Source of the DNA: CAZMNY01 sp964567745
GTDB lineage: Bacteria; Planctomycetota; Planctomycetia; Pirellulales; Pirellulaceae
Direction of reading: 5' to 3'
Length of the DNA stretch: 64,000 bases
NCBI GenBank assembly: GCA_964567745.1
Contig: CAZMNY010000030.1
Coordinates: forward strand, 39,002-103,001
Under the pieces are notes generated by a model. That model had not been told where the DNA came from. It did not search any database and saw nothing but the letters and a program-made list of their open reading frames with translations. A program made the position numbers and the translations under genes. Positions 7,201-15,766 of the stretch are shown here, in pieces. Position 1 is the stretch's first letter, and each line of letters starts with the position of its first letter.

Positions 7201-10011
7201 ATGAACCGATTTTCAATCGCTGCCCTACTCTTGGTTTCCATTGCCGCCGGCTTCCAGCTGTTTGCCCAACCGCCCGCATCGCCTCAACGGCCCGGAAACG
7301 GACCTGGCGGCCCAGGAGCTGGACCGGGATTTGGCGGACCAGGATTTGGACCGGGATTTGCGCCGCCCAATCCGATTCTTGACCTGTTGGACAAGGACAA
7401 GGATGGCGAGTTATCGGCGGCAGAGATCGAGGGTGTGGCGTCGAGCTTGCGATTGCTGGACAAGAACGAAGACGACCAAATCGATTTGCAAGAACTTCCC
7501 CAGATGCCTCCACCTCCCGGATTCGGCGGGCCCGGTTTTGGAGGACCTGGTTTCGGGGGACCGGGCGGAGGTCGCGGTGGACCCGGCGGTCGTGGCGGCG
7601 AACGGAAGTTGGTGGAGCAGTTCGATAAAGACAAAGACGGACGACTCAATAGCGCCGAGCGCGCCGCGGCGCGAAAATCGATCGCGCAGGGTGGGGCCGG
7701 CTCATTTCGCCGCGGTCCGGGTGGCGGTCGACGACGAGGAGGTCCCGGCGGTCGCGGCGGCCCGGTCGGCGGAGATCAAAATACGCCCAAGCCGGGTCCG
7801 CGAGTCGAACCGGGTGACGTGACGAGCTATCCCGATCGCCCACTCTACGATGAGTCGATTGTGAGGACCTTGTTCATCGAATTCGACGGCGATGATTGGG
7901 AGAGCGAACTTGCAGATTTCTATCGTACGGATGTGGAGGTCCCCGCGCGGTTGATCGTCGATGGCAAGACGTATGAGAACGTCGGCGTCGGCTTTCGCGG
8001 CAACTCGTCGTTCTTTTCGCTTGGTAGCGGGCAGAAGCGTTCGTTTAATCTGACGATGGACTATGACGACAAAGGCCAACACCTGTACGGCTACCGAACT
8101 CTTAACCTACTCAACGGACACGCCGATTCATCCTTCCTGCGCACCGTTCTCTACAACCACATCGCTCGCGAATACGTTCCGGCCCCCAAGTCGAATTTCG
8201 TTCGTGTCGTGGTGAACGGTGAGAGCTGGGGCGTGTACGTCAACGATCAGCAGTACAACAAGGACTTTGTCGACGAGTGGTTCGCTGAGCGGATTGGAGT
8301 TCGCTGGAAGATGCCGGCCGGCGGCGGAACGCGGTCGCTCAGCTACGCCGGCGAAGACAAAGCGGCTTATCAGAGTTATCAATTGAAATCGAAGGAGAGC
8401 GAAAAGGCGTGGACCGACCTGATCGAACTCTGCCGGAAAATCGAAGAGACTCCGGCGGACGAGGTCGACACGGCGCTCGACCCCATTCTGAACATTGATC
8501 GCGTTCTGTGGTTCCTCGCCGTCGACAATGTGCTGCTTGACATGGATGGCTACCATTCGCGCGGCAGCGACTACGTGATGTACCAAGACGCTCGCCACGG
8601 CCGCTTCCACGTGCTCCCCTACGATAGCAACGAAGTGTTCCGGCAAGCCGGCGGCGGTCACGGACCCGGCGGCCCGGGCGGACGAGGCGGCTTCGGCGGA
8701 CGACGCGGCGGCTTCGGCGGGCCAGGCGGCGCTCCACCCAACGGCGGTCCTCCCGGCTTCGGCGGACCTGGCGGCGCACCTCCAAACGGTCCTCCCGGCT
8801 TCGGCGGACCTGGCGGCGCACCTCCAAACGGTCCTCCTGGCTTCGGCAGACCTGGCGGCGCAGGGTCGCCAACGGAACCGTTTGGTCTCGATCCGCTGGC
8901 TGGCGCCGATCAAGCGTCGCGTCCCTTGCTTCACAAGTTGCTTGCGAATCGGCGAGTGAAGTCGCGCTACCTGGCCCACGTGAAAACGATCGCGGACAAA
9001 TGGCTCGACTGGAATACGATCGGTCCCGTGATTGAGCAGATGCATGAGCTCATCGATGCGGATGTGAAAGCTGATACCCGGCGGCTTTATTCCTACGAGG
9101 CTTTTGTCAGCAGCACGGGCGACTTCGAAGGCGCCGGTCGCAGTGCACCTGGTTTTCGAGCGTTCATTGAGGGGCGGCGCAAGTACCTTGCTTCTCACAA
9201 ACTGCTCGGCCCCCAGCCTGAGATCGGCGACGTCGACGTTAAGCCGATCGGAGGGTCGAAGGATTCCCCCATCACGTCGAAGCAAGCACTGGCCGTTGTC
9301 GCCTCGCTTCCGAAGAGCTCGAGAGACTGCCGGCTTACGCTCTACTATTCCACCGATAAGAACGCCGCGTACACGTCGGCCACGATGTTGGATGACGGAG
9401 AGCACGATGACGGCGAGGCCGGCGATGGTCGCTTTGGCGCCACTATTCCAAAGCAAGCGGCCGGAGCTCGCGTGACCTACTACGTCGAAGCAATCACAGC
9501 CAACAACGTCGCCGCCTATCATCCTCGGCGAGCTGAAGCGGCGCCGCACGTTGTCGACGTTAAATCGGCGAGCGGTACGATCCAATTGGCGATCAACGAA
9601 GTCATGCCTCAAAACAAGTCGACTCAGCCGGATGCGAGTGGCGAGTTTGATGATTGGATTGAAATCGTCAATCAATCGGCCGAGCCAATCGACCTGACCG
9701 GCTACTACCTCACCGACAACAAGCGACAGATTCGCAAGTGGGCTTTCCCCGCTGGGACCCTAATCGAGCCAGGTGCGTTTCTCGTCATCTGGGCCGACGA
9801 AGATGCCGATCAGGATGGACTGCACGCCAACTTCAAATTGTCTCAAAGCGGTGAGACAGTCTATCTGATCGATACCGACTCGAAATCAAATGCCGTAATC
9901 GATTCCGTCAAATGGACGAACATCAAAGCGGACACCGCCTACGGCCGAGTCGCGGGAGGTAAGAAATGGTCGGCCCTGACTCCAACTCCTGGGAGCGCCA
10001 ATAAGAAATAG
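7201..10011 (+). CDS. Exported CotH-kinase-like protein with EF-hands, Gly-rich repeats and lamin-tail domain
   Basis: 936 residues. Residues 1-22 form a signal peptide. EF-hand-like calcium loops follow at about 64-75 (DKDKDGELSAAE), 87-98 (DKNEDDQIDLQE) and 142-153 (DKDKDGRLNSAE), embedded in Gly/Pro-rich linkers. About 215-480 is the CotH domain (VGVGFRGNSSFF, KRSFNLTMDY, LLNGHADSSFLRTVLY), known from spore-coat protein kinases and widespread exoproteins. A Gly/Pro tract at 484-558 carries 14-residue repeats PPGFGGPGGAPPNG encoded by identical 42-bp units at 8749-8832. About 794-910 is a lamin-tail-like beta domain (INEVMPQN, DDWIEIVNQS). The role is unknown; likely a secreted or surface protein. 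A GGAG is seen about ten bases before the start. Confidence 0.88.
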   Translation: MNRFSIAALLLVSIAAGFQLFAQPPASPQRPGNGPGGPGAGPGFGGPGFGPGFAPPNPILDLLDKDKDGELSAAEIEGVASSLRLLDKNEDDQIDLQELPQMPPPPGFGGPGFGGPGFGGPGGGRGGPGGRGGERKLVEQFDKDKDGRLNSAERAAARKSIAQGGAGSFRRGPGGGRRRGGPGGRGGPVGGDQNTPKPGPRVEPGDVTSYPDRPLYDESIVRTLFIEFDGDDWESELADFYRTDVEVPARLIVDGKTYENVGVGFRGNSSFFSLGSGQKRSFNLTMDYDDKGQHLYGYRTLNLLNGHADSSFLRTVLYNHIAREYVPAPKSNFVRVVVNGESWGVYVNDQQYNKDFVDEWFAERIGVRWKMPAGGGTRSLSYAGEDKAAYQSYQLKSKESEKAWTDLIELCRKIEETPADEVDTALDPILNIDRVLWFLAVDNVLLDMDGYHSRGSDYVMYQDARHGRFHVLPYDSNEVFRQAGGGHGPGGPGGRGGFGGRRGGFGGPGGAPPNGGPPGFGGPGGAPPNGPPGFGGPGGAPPNGPPGFGRPGGAGSPTEPFGLDPLAGADQASRPLLHKLLANRRVKSRYLAHVKTIADKWLDWNTIGPVIEQMHELIDADVKADTRRLYSYEAFVSSTGDFEGAGRSAPGFRAFIEGRRKYLASHKLLGPQPEIGDVDVKPIGGSKDSPITSKQALAVVASLPKSSRDCRLTLYYSTDKNAAYTSATMLDDGEHDDGEAGDGRFGATIPKQAAGARVTYYVEAITANNVAAYHPRRAEAAPHVVDVKSASGTIQLAINEVMPQNKSTQPDASGEFDDWIEIVNQSAEPIDLTGYYLTDNKRQIRKWAFPAGTLIEPGAFLVIWADEDADQDGLHANFKLSQSGETVYLIDTDSKSNAVIDSVKWTNIKADTAYGRVAGGKKWSALTPTPGSANKK
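8749..8862 (+). repeat. 42-bp tandem repeat inside the CotH gene
   Basis: Copy one (8749-8790) and copy two (8791-8832) are identical at the base level and copy three (8833-8862) is partial with two changes. They encode PPGFGGPGGAPPNG. Identical third positions suggest recent duplication, so copy number may vary between strains. Confidence 0.85.
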
Positions 10012-10031
10012 TGGGGGTAACCCGCCGAACC

Positions 10032-10090
10032 TGTTCATCCTGTCCAATATTGGGATCGTCTGAGAAGGACGAACAAAAGACAGGATAACA
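10032..10090. repeat. Dispersed ATCCTGTC...GACAGGAT inverted repeat, copy A
   Basis: TGTTCATCCTGTCCAAT begins an element that ends in GACAGGATAACACG; ATCCTGTC (10037-10044) and GACAGGAT (10079-10086) are perfectly complementary. A second version at 10356-10410 is about three-quarters identical. It lies just after the CotH stop and could act as a terminator. Confidence 0.5.
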
Positions 10091-10215
10091 CGAAAGGAAA
10101 AAAGCAAAGGGAATATCGAACATCGAACAAAGAATGATGAACGTGGAAGGTCAGTCAACGCACCGGTTGGCCGAAGGCTTACCTCATCGTAGCCCGGGGT
10201 AGCACCGGCAACACC

Positions 10216-10323
10216 CTAGTGCTGCGTTACGCCTTAGTTTTAGGGTGGCGCACCCGATTCGCCGTGGCGGGCGTTGACCAAACGAATTGTCGATCCCAAT
10301 TCCAAGCTGTAACACAGCACTAA
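10216..10323. mobile_element. MITE-like element, degenerate copy
   Basis: CTAGTGCTGCGTTAC at the left and GTAACACAGCACTAAG at the right are inverted with 14 of 18 positions matching over the full arms. Length is about 108 bp, nearly that of the better element at 12643-12751, whose ends start with almost the same bases. There is no coding capacity. The shared ends suggest both derive from the same transposon family. Confidence 0.45.
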
Positions 10324-10355
10324 GGCCGGTGGCGAATATCGTATCCTGTCGATCA

Positions 10356-10410
10356 TGTTCATCCTGTCCAATTTTTAGGACGTCCGAGAAGGACGCAAGA
10401 AATGACAGAT
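10356..10410. repeat. Dispersed ATCCTGTC inverted repeat, copy B
   Basis: TGTTCATCCTGTCCAAT again starts a segment that runs through GAGAAGGACG to GACAGAT. The arms CTGTC and GACAG pair. An extra ATCCTGTC lies just upstream at 10343-10350. It lies after the end of the convergent parA gene. Apart from copies A and B and the MITE-like element, the gene-free stretch 10012-10456 shows nothing I recognise. Confidence 0.45.
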
Positions 10411-10456
10411 GGCCGACGCAGGCGTTGAGCGGTCTACGGAGGATCCGCTTGGCTCT

Positions 10457-11284
10457 CTACCCGGCCGCTGAGACGATCCGGCTTGCGGCGACGTTCGCTT
10501 CTTGGCGGATAACTTCTTTGGCCAGTGCCGTGTAATCCTCGGCACCGTGCGACGAAGGCGAGTACTGGTAGATCGACTGCCCAAAACTGGGCGACTCGGC
10601 CAAGCGGATATTTCGCCGAATCTTGGTTTCGAACGTAATCGCACCCGACCAGGCTTTGCCGGCGTTGGTCTGCGAATCGAGGAATTCGATCACGTCGCCG
10701 GTGACTTCGGCTGCGAGTCGCGTTCCCGTGTCGTACATGCACATCACGATGCCGGAAAGGCGCAGCTGTGGATTGAGTCGCCGCGAGACGAGGTCGAGCG
10801 TTTGCAGCAATTTGCTCAGTCCGTGAAGGGCCAGGAAATGCGGCTGCAACGGCAAGACCACTTCATCGCAGGCTGTCAACGCGTTTAACGTCAACACGCC
10901 CAGCGACGGCGGACAGTCCAGAATCAAATAATCCCATTCCGATTCATCCGCCTCCATTCGGTCTCGCAAAATCAGTTCGCGCCCCACTTCGCCAGCCAGC
11001 TCGATCTCGGCGGCGGCCAGATTCAGATGCGACGGGACCACCCACAAATTCTCGCCCGCTTGGTGCCTGACGTCAGCCAAACTTGCCTGCTCGCCCATCA
11101 CGTCGTAGATCGACGGCTCCTCCTCCTCGAGCGAAAAACCGAGGTGTAGCGAGGCGTGAGCTTGAGGATCCATGTCCAACAAACAGACTTTTCGCCCGGC
11201 AGCGGCCAGGGCCGCGCTAAGATTGACCGAGGTGGTCGTCTTGCCGACGCCGCCTTTCTGATTGATGATAGCGATCGAGCGCAT
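10457..11284 (-). CDS. parA: ParA/Soj-family partitioning ATPase
   Basis: 275 residues starting MRSIAIINQKGGVGKTTTSVN, the deviant Walker A motif KGGVGKTT of ParA/MinD ATPases, followed by LLDMDPQAHAS, YLILDCPPSLGVLT and the GIVMCMYDTGTRLA segment. No N-terminal DNA-binding domain, so it is the short Soj-type. AAGGAG lies 11 bases before the start on the minus strand. The family positions DNA or large complexes by dynamic nucleoid binding. There is no ParB gene next to it in this window, which argues for an orphan ParA or a locus split elsewhere; parS sites were not seen. Confidence 0.92.
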   Translation of the reverse strand: MRSIAIINQKGGVGKTTTSVNLSAALAAAGRKVCLLDMDPQAHASLHLGFSLEEEEPSIYDVMGEQASLADVRHQAGENLWVVPSHLNLAAAEIELAGEVGRELILRDRMEADESEWDYLILDCPPSLGVLTLNALTACDEVVLPLQPHFLALHGLSKLLQTLDLVSRRLNPQLRLSGIVMCMYDTGTRLAAEVTGDVIEFLDSQTNAGKAWSGAITFETKIRRNIRLAESPSFGQSIYQYSPSSHGAEDYTALAKEVIRQEANVAASRIVSAAG

Positions 11285-11537
11285 TGGCGGGGGAACTCCT
11301 TTTCCACGCTATGCTGTGCCGAGAACCATTTGTTCGCAGCACAAGAAATCGAGGTCCGTATTCAAAAATCTCTCAGGCGCCACGACGAAACGCTTGCCCT
11401 CGAGACCATGTTTCTTGGCTCGGTCCAGCCCTCGCGGATGAGGCGAGCGGGAAAGTATATCCTGGCAACCCAATTCGCTCCTACCCCGAACCTGCCGACA
11501 ACCTCAACCTGCTAGCAACGCTAGCGATCATCCACCT

Positions 11538-12539
11538 ATGCGACTTATTGGAAAAATCGACGACGCCCAGCTCAAGCAGAGGTTTCTCGCGTACCTCGCA
11601 CAGCAGGATATCCCCACGACCGTCTTCACTGACGGTGCCGGTTGGAGCGTTTGGGGTGACGATGAAAACAAGACCGATCTGGCTCGAGAGGCATTCGCCA
11701 GCTTCGAAGCTGATCCGCAGGCCGAGCGATTCGTGCAGGCCGAGACGGAGTGGGCCAAGTACCAGCTTGACGATCCCATTGAAATGGAGGAGGCCGAGGC
11801 GGCTCAAGACGCTCGGTCGAGTGATGGCGAAGAGTCGAGTCGAGGCGGATTGCGGACTTTGATTCAATTCCGCCGCCAGCGTCGGCCCTATCCGATGCGC
11901 CGGGGGTACACCGTTTGGATGGCGTTGTTGTCAGTCTTTGGCGCGTTGCTGATCAATTTCAATCTGACATCGCCGGCCGGGCGTTGGATGGCTTTCTGCG
12001 AGTCGCCGCTCGACATGCAGGGCTTCGACTCGCTCAAGACGATTCTATCTGGGCAACTCTGGCGGCTCATCAGCCCGTCCTTCGTTTACACCGATTCCAA
12101 TCACTTGTTGTTTGGCGTCATATTTCTCTACCATTTCGGAACACGCATCGAGTCGTTGCGGGGTCCGCTTGTGTTGTCGCTGTTGGTGTTGGGCGGCGCC
12201 TCATTTGCCAACTTGGCCCAAGCGCTCGCGCCCGCTCACGTCGCATTTGGCGGCCTGGAAGGTCTGGCGGGCGGCGCTCATTTTTCCGGCATGTCGGGAG
12301 TGGTGTTCGGACTGTTCGGATTCATTTGGGCTCAGTCCGTCAGGTTTCCGCGCAACCCGTTGCGAATGGATACGATTACGATCATCGTCGTGATCGCTTG
12401 GCAAACCATCTGCCTCTCCAGCCCCGAGTGGGGGTTCCCCAACGTCGGCCATCTGGCCGGTTTGATCTACGGCATCGTCGCCGGATCCTTCTATGGAACC
12501 TTGCCGACTCCGTCCGATAGCAGCGAACGACTCGCCTGA
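11538..12539 (+). CDS. Rhomboid-family intramembrane serine protease with cytoplasmic N-domain
   Basis: 333 residues. Residues 1-70 resemble the small N-terminal domain of GlpG-type rhomboids, an acidic linker follows to about 110, and six hydrophobic segments begin near 127. Catalytic residues are readable: Ser253 in HFSGMSGVVFGL and His305 in NVGHLAGLIYG, and the membrane-loop motif LWRLISPSFVY with NHLLFG fits the family. It would cleave membrane proteins within the bilayer. It starts divergently from parA; the 250-bp region between holds no recognised promoter. Confidence 0.92.
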   Translation: MRLIGKIDDAQLKQRFLAYLAQQDIPTTVFTDGAGWSVWGDDENKTDLAREAFASFEADPQAERFVQAETEWAKYQLDDPIEMEEAEAAQDARSSDGEESSRGGLRTLIQFRRQRRPYPMRRGYTVWMALLSVFGALLINFNLTSPAGRWMAFCESPLDMQGFDSLKTILSGQLWRLISPSFVYTDSNHLLFGVIFLYHFGTRIESLRGPLVLSLLVLGGASFANLAQALAPAHVAFGGLEGLAGGAHFSGMSGVVFGLFGFIWAQSVRFPRNPLRMDTITIIVVIAWQTICLSSPEWGFPNVGHLAGLIYGIVAGSFYGTLPTPSDSSERLA

Positions 12540-12614
12540 CAAATCTGGCTCGTCGTGCCAAGATTCGCGGTTACGTGAGGCGTGGAATGTGAAGAGTGCA
12601 ACAGGAACGATCCC

Positions 12615-12630
12615 AACGAGCTTGCTCGTT
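12615..12630. repeat. AACGAGC-TT-GCTCGTT palindrome, copy 1
   Basis: A perfect 7+2+7 palindrome followed by CGGTCAATGAGA. Four further copies occur at 14364, 21027, 50314 and 54802, all intergenic, in either orientation and sharing the flank CGGTgAATGAGATTC in variants. A REP-like dispersed element; here it lies 75 bp after the rhomboid stop. Confidence 0.7.
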
Positions 12631-12642
12631 CGGTCAATGAGA

Positions 12643-12751
12643 CTAGTGCAGCGTCAACACTAAGAATTAGGATCTCAGTGTTTGTATCGTACGCCTCCAA
12701 GTCAAGTTACGCCGAAGCCAACCCCCATTTTTAGAGTTGACGCGGCACTAG
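12643..12751. mobile_element. 109-bp MITE-like element with 23-bp inverted ends and CTAG flanks
   Basis: The left end CTAGTGCAGCGTCAACAC... and the right end ...GTTGACGCGGCACTAG match as inverted repeats at 20 of 23 positions. CTAG stands at both outer ends, which could be a duplicated target site or part of the repeat. The inside has no open frame of note. A related element of the same length is at 10216-10323. Such small elements are mobilised by a transposase coded elsewhere; none is in this window. It occupies the middle of the gene-free stretch 12540-12913, whose other content is the palindrome at 12615. Confidence 0.65.
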
Positions 12752-12913
12752 GTATCGCGGCAAGTCAGCCGCCGCGGCAAGGGCTGGCAACATCGCAGTG
12801 TCAGCAGCGTGTCAATGATGAGGAAATGAACGACTTGCGATATTTCTTGCGATAGAATTGCGACCGCAATACAATGACGCGGTTCATGATGTCTTATGGC
12901 AGGGGACCGAAGT

Positions 12914-14335
12914 ATGCCTTCCGCGGATGAAACGAACACGCAGCGTGGTGCTCGAATGTCGCGGCGCCATTGCATGCAAATCGGCGCGTTGGGGATGGGC
13001 GGGCTGGCGTTGCCGGACATTCTTCGTAGCGAGTCGCAGGCCGGCGAACGGACTGGGATAAAGCGCGGGATCAAGGGCGTGATCATGGTGATCCTGCCTG
13101 GCGGACCGTCGCATCTCGACATGTACGATCTCAAGCCCGATGCGCCGGCTGAGATTCGCGGTGAGTTTCGGCCGATCTCGACCAATGTTCCCGGCATCGA
13201 ATTCTGCGAATTGCTGCCTCGGCTCTCCGGGATGGCCGACAAGCTTTCAATTATTCGTTCGCTCGTGGGATTTAAGAACGACCACAACACGCACTGGTGC
13301 ACAACCGGTTGGGAATCTCATCGAGCCATGCCGTCGTCGCCTCCGATCGCCGGTTTTCCGCCGGGCGGTTGGCCGTCGATGGGTTCGGTTCTGTCAAAAC
13401 AATTCGGTTCGCGAATCGCAGGCGTGCCGCCCGCGGTCGACCTCGTGCCACTCGACGCCGATGCGCGATTCATCATGCGAACCGCGCCCACTCAGCCGGG
13501 CTACCTGGGCGCGGCTCATGCCGGTTTCGAAGTCGACGCGGTCGATCGGCGAAACATCATGCTCGATCCCGTTGGTTTGAGGCGTTTAGCGGATCGTCGA
13601 GCTTTGCTCAATCGTTTTGATCAGGTGAGGCGGCAAGTTGAGCGAGACGGAATCGCAGAAGACTTGGACGAGTTTCAAAAACAGGCTTTCGAGGTACTCA
13701 CCTCTTCTCGATTGGCGGAAGCGCTTGACTTGAGCCAGGAAGACAAGCAGGTTCGCCGTCGCTATGGACTCGATCAAGAGTACCCGACCGAGCGTGAAGG
13801 CAAGACTCATTTGGACCAGTTTCTGTTGGCGCGTCGAGTGATCGAAGCCGGCGCGCGCTGCGTGACAATCGCTTTTAGCCGTTGGCCGTTCGGACGAATG
13901 TTGCAAGGCGACTTCAATTGGGATTGGCACAAAGACTGTTTTGGCGAAGCCCGCGGCGCATTGCCGTTGTTTGACGTCGGCCTCTCGGCGCTAATCAGCG
14001 ATCTTGACGAGCGCGGTCTGCTGGACGAGATCGCCGTTGTTGTCTGGGGTGAATTCGGCCGCACGCCGAAAATCAACGCGAATGCCGGTCGCGATCATTG
14101 GCCCAATGTGGGCGGCGCGTTGCTCGCCGGCGGCGGGATGCAGCGCGGTCAAGTGATCGGCTCAACCACCCGCTGGGGCGAAGAGCCAAAGGCTCGACCC
14201 GTTCATTTCCGCGAAGTCTTCGCCACGCTGTACGAACGGCTAGGTATCGACGTCGCGACGACCCAGTTCAACGACCTGGCAGGTCGACCTCAATACCTAG
14301 TCGGCAGACATCGGCCTCTACCCGAACTGCGTTGA
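12914..14335 (+). CDS. DUF1501 (sulfatase-like) Tat-exported protein
   Basis: 473 residues from ATG 12914, chosen because GGGGA stands eight bases upstream; an in-frame ATG at 12896 is possible. The N-terminus has SRRHCMQIGALGMGGLALPDIL, a Tat-like signal. Family marks are GGPSHLDMYDLKPDAPAEIRGEF near the start, ARRVIEAGARCVTIAF and EFGRTPKINANAGRDHWPN towards the end. DUF1501 proteins are abundant in planctomycetes, share the alkaline-phosphatase fold of sulfatases, and are of unproven function. Usually they pair with a DUF1549/DUF1553 gene; this one stands alone. Confidence 0.9.
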   Translation: MPSADETNTQRGARMSRRHCMQIGALGMGGLALPDILRSESQAGERTGIKRGIKGVIMVILPGGPSHLDMYDLKPDAPAEIRGEFRPISTNVPGIEFCELLPRLSGMADKLSIIRSLVGFKNDHNTHWCTTGWESHRAMPSSPPIAGFPPGGWPSMGSVLSKQFGSRIAGVPPAVDLVPLDADARFIMRTAPTQPGYLGAAHAGFEVDAVDRRNIMLDPVGLRRLADRRALLNRFDQVRRQVERDGIAEDLDEFQKQAFEVLTSSRLAEALDLSQEDKQVRRRYGLDQEYPTEREGKTHLDQFLLARRVIEAGARCVTIAFSRWPFGRMLQGDFNWDWHKDCFGEARGALPLFDVGLSALISDLDERGLLDEIAVVVWGEFGRTPKINANAGRDHWPNVGGALLAGGGMQRGQVIGSTTRWGEEPKARPVHFREVFATLYERLGIDVATTQFNDLAGRPQYLVGRHRPLPELR

Positions 14336-14363
14336 GCGACCGCATTGAACAAAGACCAACACC

Positions 14364-14379
14364 GACGAGCTTGCTCGTT
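14364..14379. repeat. AACGAGC palindrome, copy 2
   Basis: GACGAGCTTGCTCGTTC between two convergent genes, 29 bp after the DUF1501 stop, followed by GGTGAAGGAGATTCAACG. Position between convergent ends would suit a bidirectional terminator, but there is no T run. Confidence 0.6.
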
Positions 14380-14422
14380 CGGTGAAGGAGATTCAACGCT
14401 AACCGCCGGTCGTTGCGAAAAG

Positions 14423-15751
14423 TTAGAACAGTTCGCGGATTGGTTTTCCACTGCCCACGATACTCACCGGCCGGCCAGTGGAATCGTCAAAGTGGGTGTC
14501 GAGCGGGATTCGCAGTCGGTCGTAAATCGTAGCCAGCACATCGAGCGGTGTTGCGGGTCGATGCTTAACGTCGCCGCCAAACTTCTCGCTCGCGCCGACA
14601 ACGCGTCCGCCTTGAATTCCGCCACCGGCCAACATGACCGTAAAGCATCGAGCCCAATGGTCGCGACCGGCGTGGCCGTTAATCCGCGGCGTGCGGCCAA
14701 ACTCGCCGGCGCAGTAGATCAAGACGTCGTCGAGCATGCCTCGATCGGAAAGATCTTCGACCAAACTTGCGATGGCTCGGTCCAACGGCGGCAAGTGCTC
14801 TTCAAGCCCCGGTTCAATATTGTTGTGGTGGTCCCAATAACCCGTGTTGATGGTGACGCAGCGGGTTCCGGCTTCGACCAACCGACGTGCGAGCAAAGCG
14901 CTTTGGCCGTATTGATGGCGACCGTACTTGTCGCGAAGTGTTGGCTCTTCCTTTGAGATGTCGAACGCGTCGCGAACGCGATCGCCGGCGACCATGTCGA
15001 GCGCCTGAGCCTTGAACGTATCCAGCCCCTCCATGACTCCGCTCTTGTCAATGTCTCGGCGAATCGTATCGAACGTCGCCAGCAACTTGCGCCGCGATTG
15101 GACGCTTTCCAGCTTCAGCCCTTTGGGCAATGACAAGTTGGGAACTTTAAAGTCTTTGCTGTTTGGGTCGACGCCGACATCGAACGGGTTGAACGCTTTG
15201 CCCAAGTAGTGTGCACGTTGATACCCAAAAGCCTCCGCCTTCGGCACGGTCACGTAGGCGGGCATCTGCGGCTGAATCGAACCCAACGTGCGCGAGATGA
15301 CGGAGCCAAAGGACGGTTTCTGCTGGGCGATTCGAGCAAGTGTGGGGCCAAAATAGCCCGTTTGCATCCAGTGGGCCGAAGGCGCGTGAATTCCGTTTTC
15401 GTGGTGCACGGATCTGACCAGCGACAAACGCTGCATCACTTTGGCTTGCAGCGGAAAGCGTTCGCCAACAACAATCCCGGGCGCCGTCGTCGCGATCGGG
15501 TTGTACATGCCTCGGTATTCGGCCGGGGCATCCGGCTTCATGTCATACGTGTCTTGCTGGCTCATTCCGCCATGAGTCCAAAAGACGATGATCGATTTCT
15601 TGTTGGTGGGTCTTGTGTCATCGGCCGCTCGTGACTCGCTGCGCAGCAAGTCGGCCAGGCCGAGTCCAAGTAACGGGGCGCCGATCTGCAGAAAGTTCCT
15701 GCGCGAGACACCACCACAGTTCTTGTATGTGCTTCCGTCGATTTGCAACAT
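14423..15751 (-). CDS. DUF1501 Tat-exported protein, second copy
   Basis: 442 residues from ATG 15751 (a GTG at 15766, directly after the upstream stop, is the alternative). The N-terminus has CGGVSRRNFLQIGAPLLGLGL, a Tat signal. Family motifs: WTHGGMSQQDTYDMKPDAP, ARRLVEAGTRCVTINTGYWDHHNN, EFGRTPRINGHAGRDHWARC. It directly follows the DUF1549/DUF1553 gene on the same strand, the classical planctomycete pair, with the upstream TGA overlapping or touching its start region, so they are co-translated. Substrate and reaction are unknown. Confidence 0.92.
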   Translation of the reverse strand: MLQIDGSTYKNCGGVSRRNFLQIGAPLLGLGLADLLRSESRAADDTRPTNKKSIIVFWTHGGMSQQDTYDMKPDAPAEYRGMYNPIATTAPGIVVGERFPLQAKVMQRLSLVRSVHHENGIHAPSAHWMQTGYFGPTLARIAQQKPSFGSVISRTLGSIQPQMPAYVTVPKAEAFGYQRAHYLGKAFNPFDVGVDPNSKDFKVPNLSLPKGLKLESVQSRRKLLATFDTIRRDIDKSGVMEGLDTFKAQALDMVAGDRVRDAFDISKEEPTLRDKYGRHQYGQSALLARRLVEAGTRCVTINTGYWDHHNNIEPGLEEHLPPLDRAIASLVEDLSDRGMLDDVLIYCAGEFGRTPRINGHAGRDHWARCFTVMLAGGGIQGGRVVGASEKFGGDVKHRPATPLDVLATIYDRLRIPLDTHFDDSTGRPVSIVGSGKPIRELF

Positions 15752-15766
15752 TCGTGCGCGACTCAC

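Noticed and set aside
8749..8862. CRISPR-like repeats
   Set aside because: Units are tandem without spacers and in frame; no cas genes.
8128..9675. 515-codon open frame on the minus strand within the CotH gene
   Set aside because: Shadow of a GC-rich Gly/Pro-rich coding region; its product is Arg-rich and without family text, while the plus frame carries signal peptide and domains.
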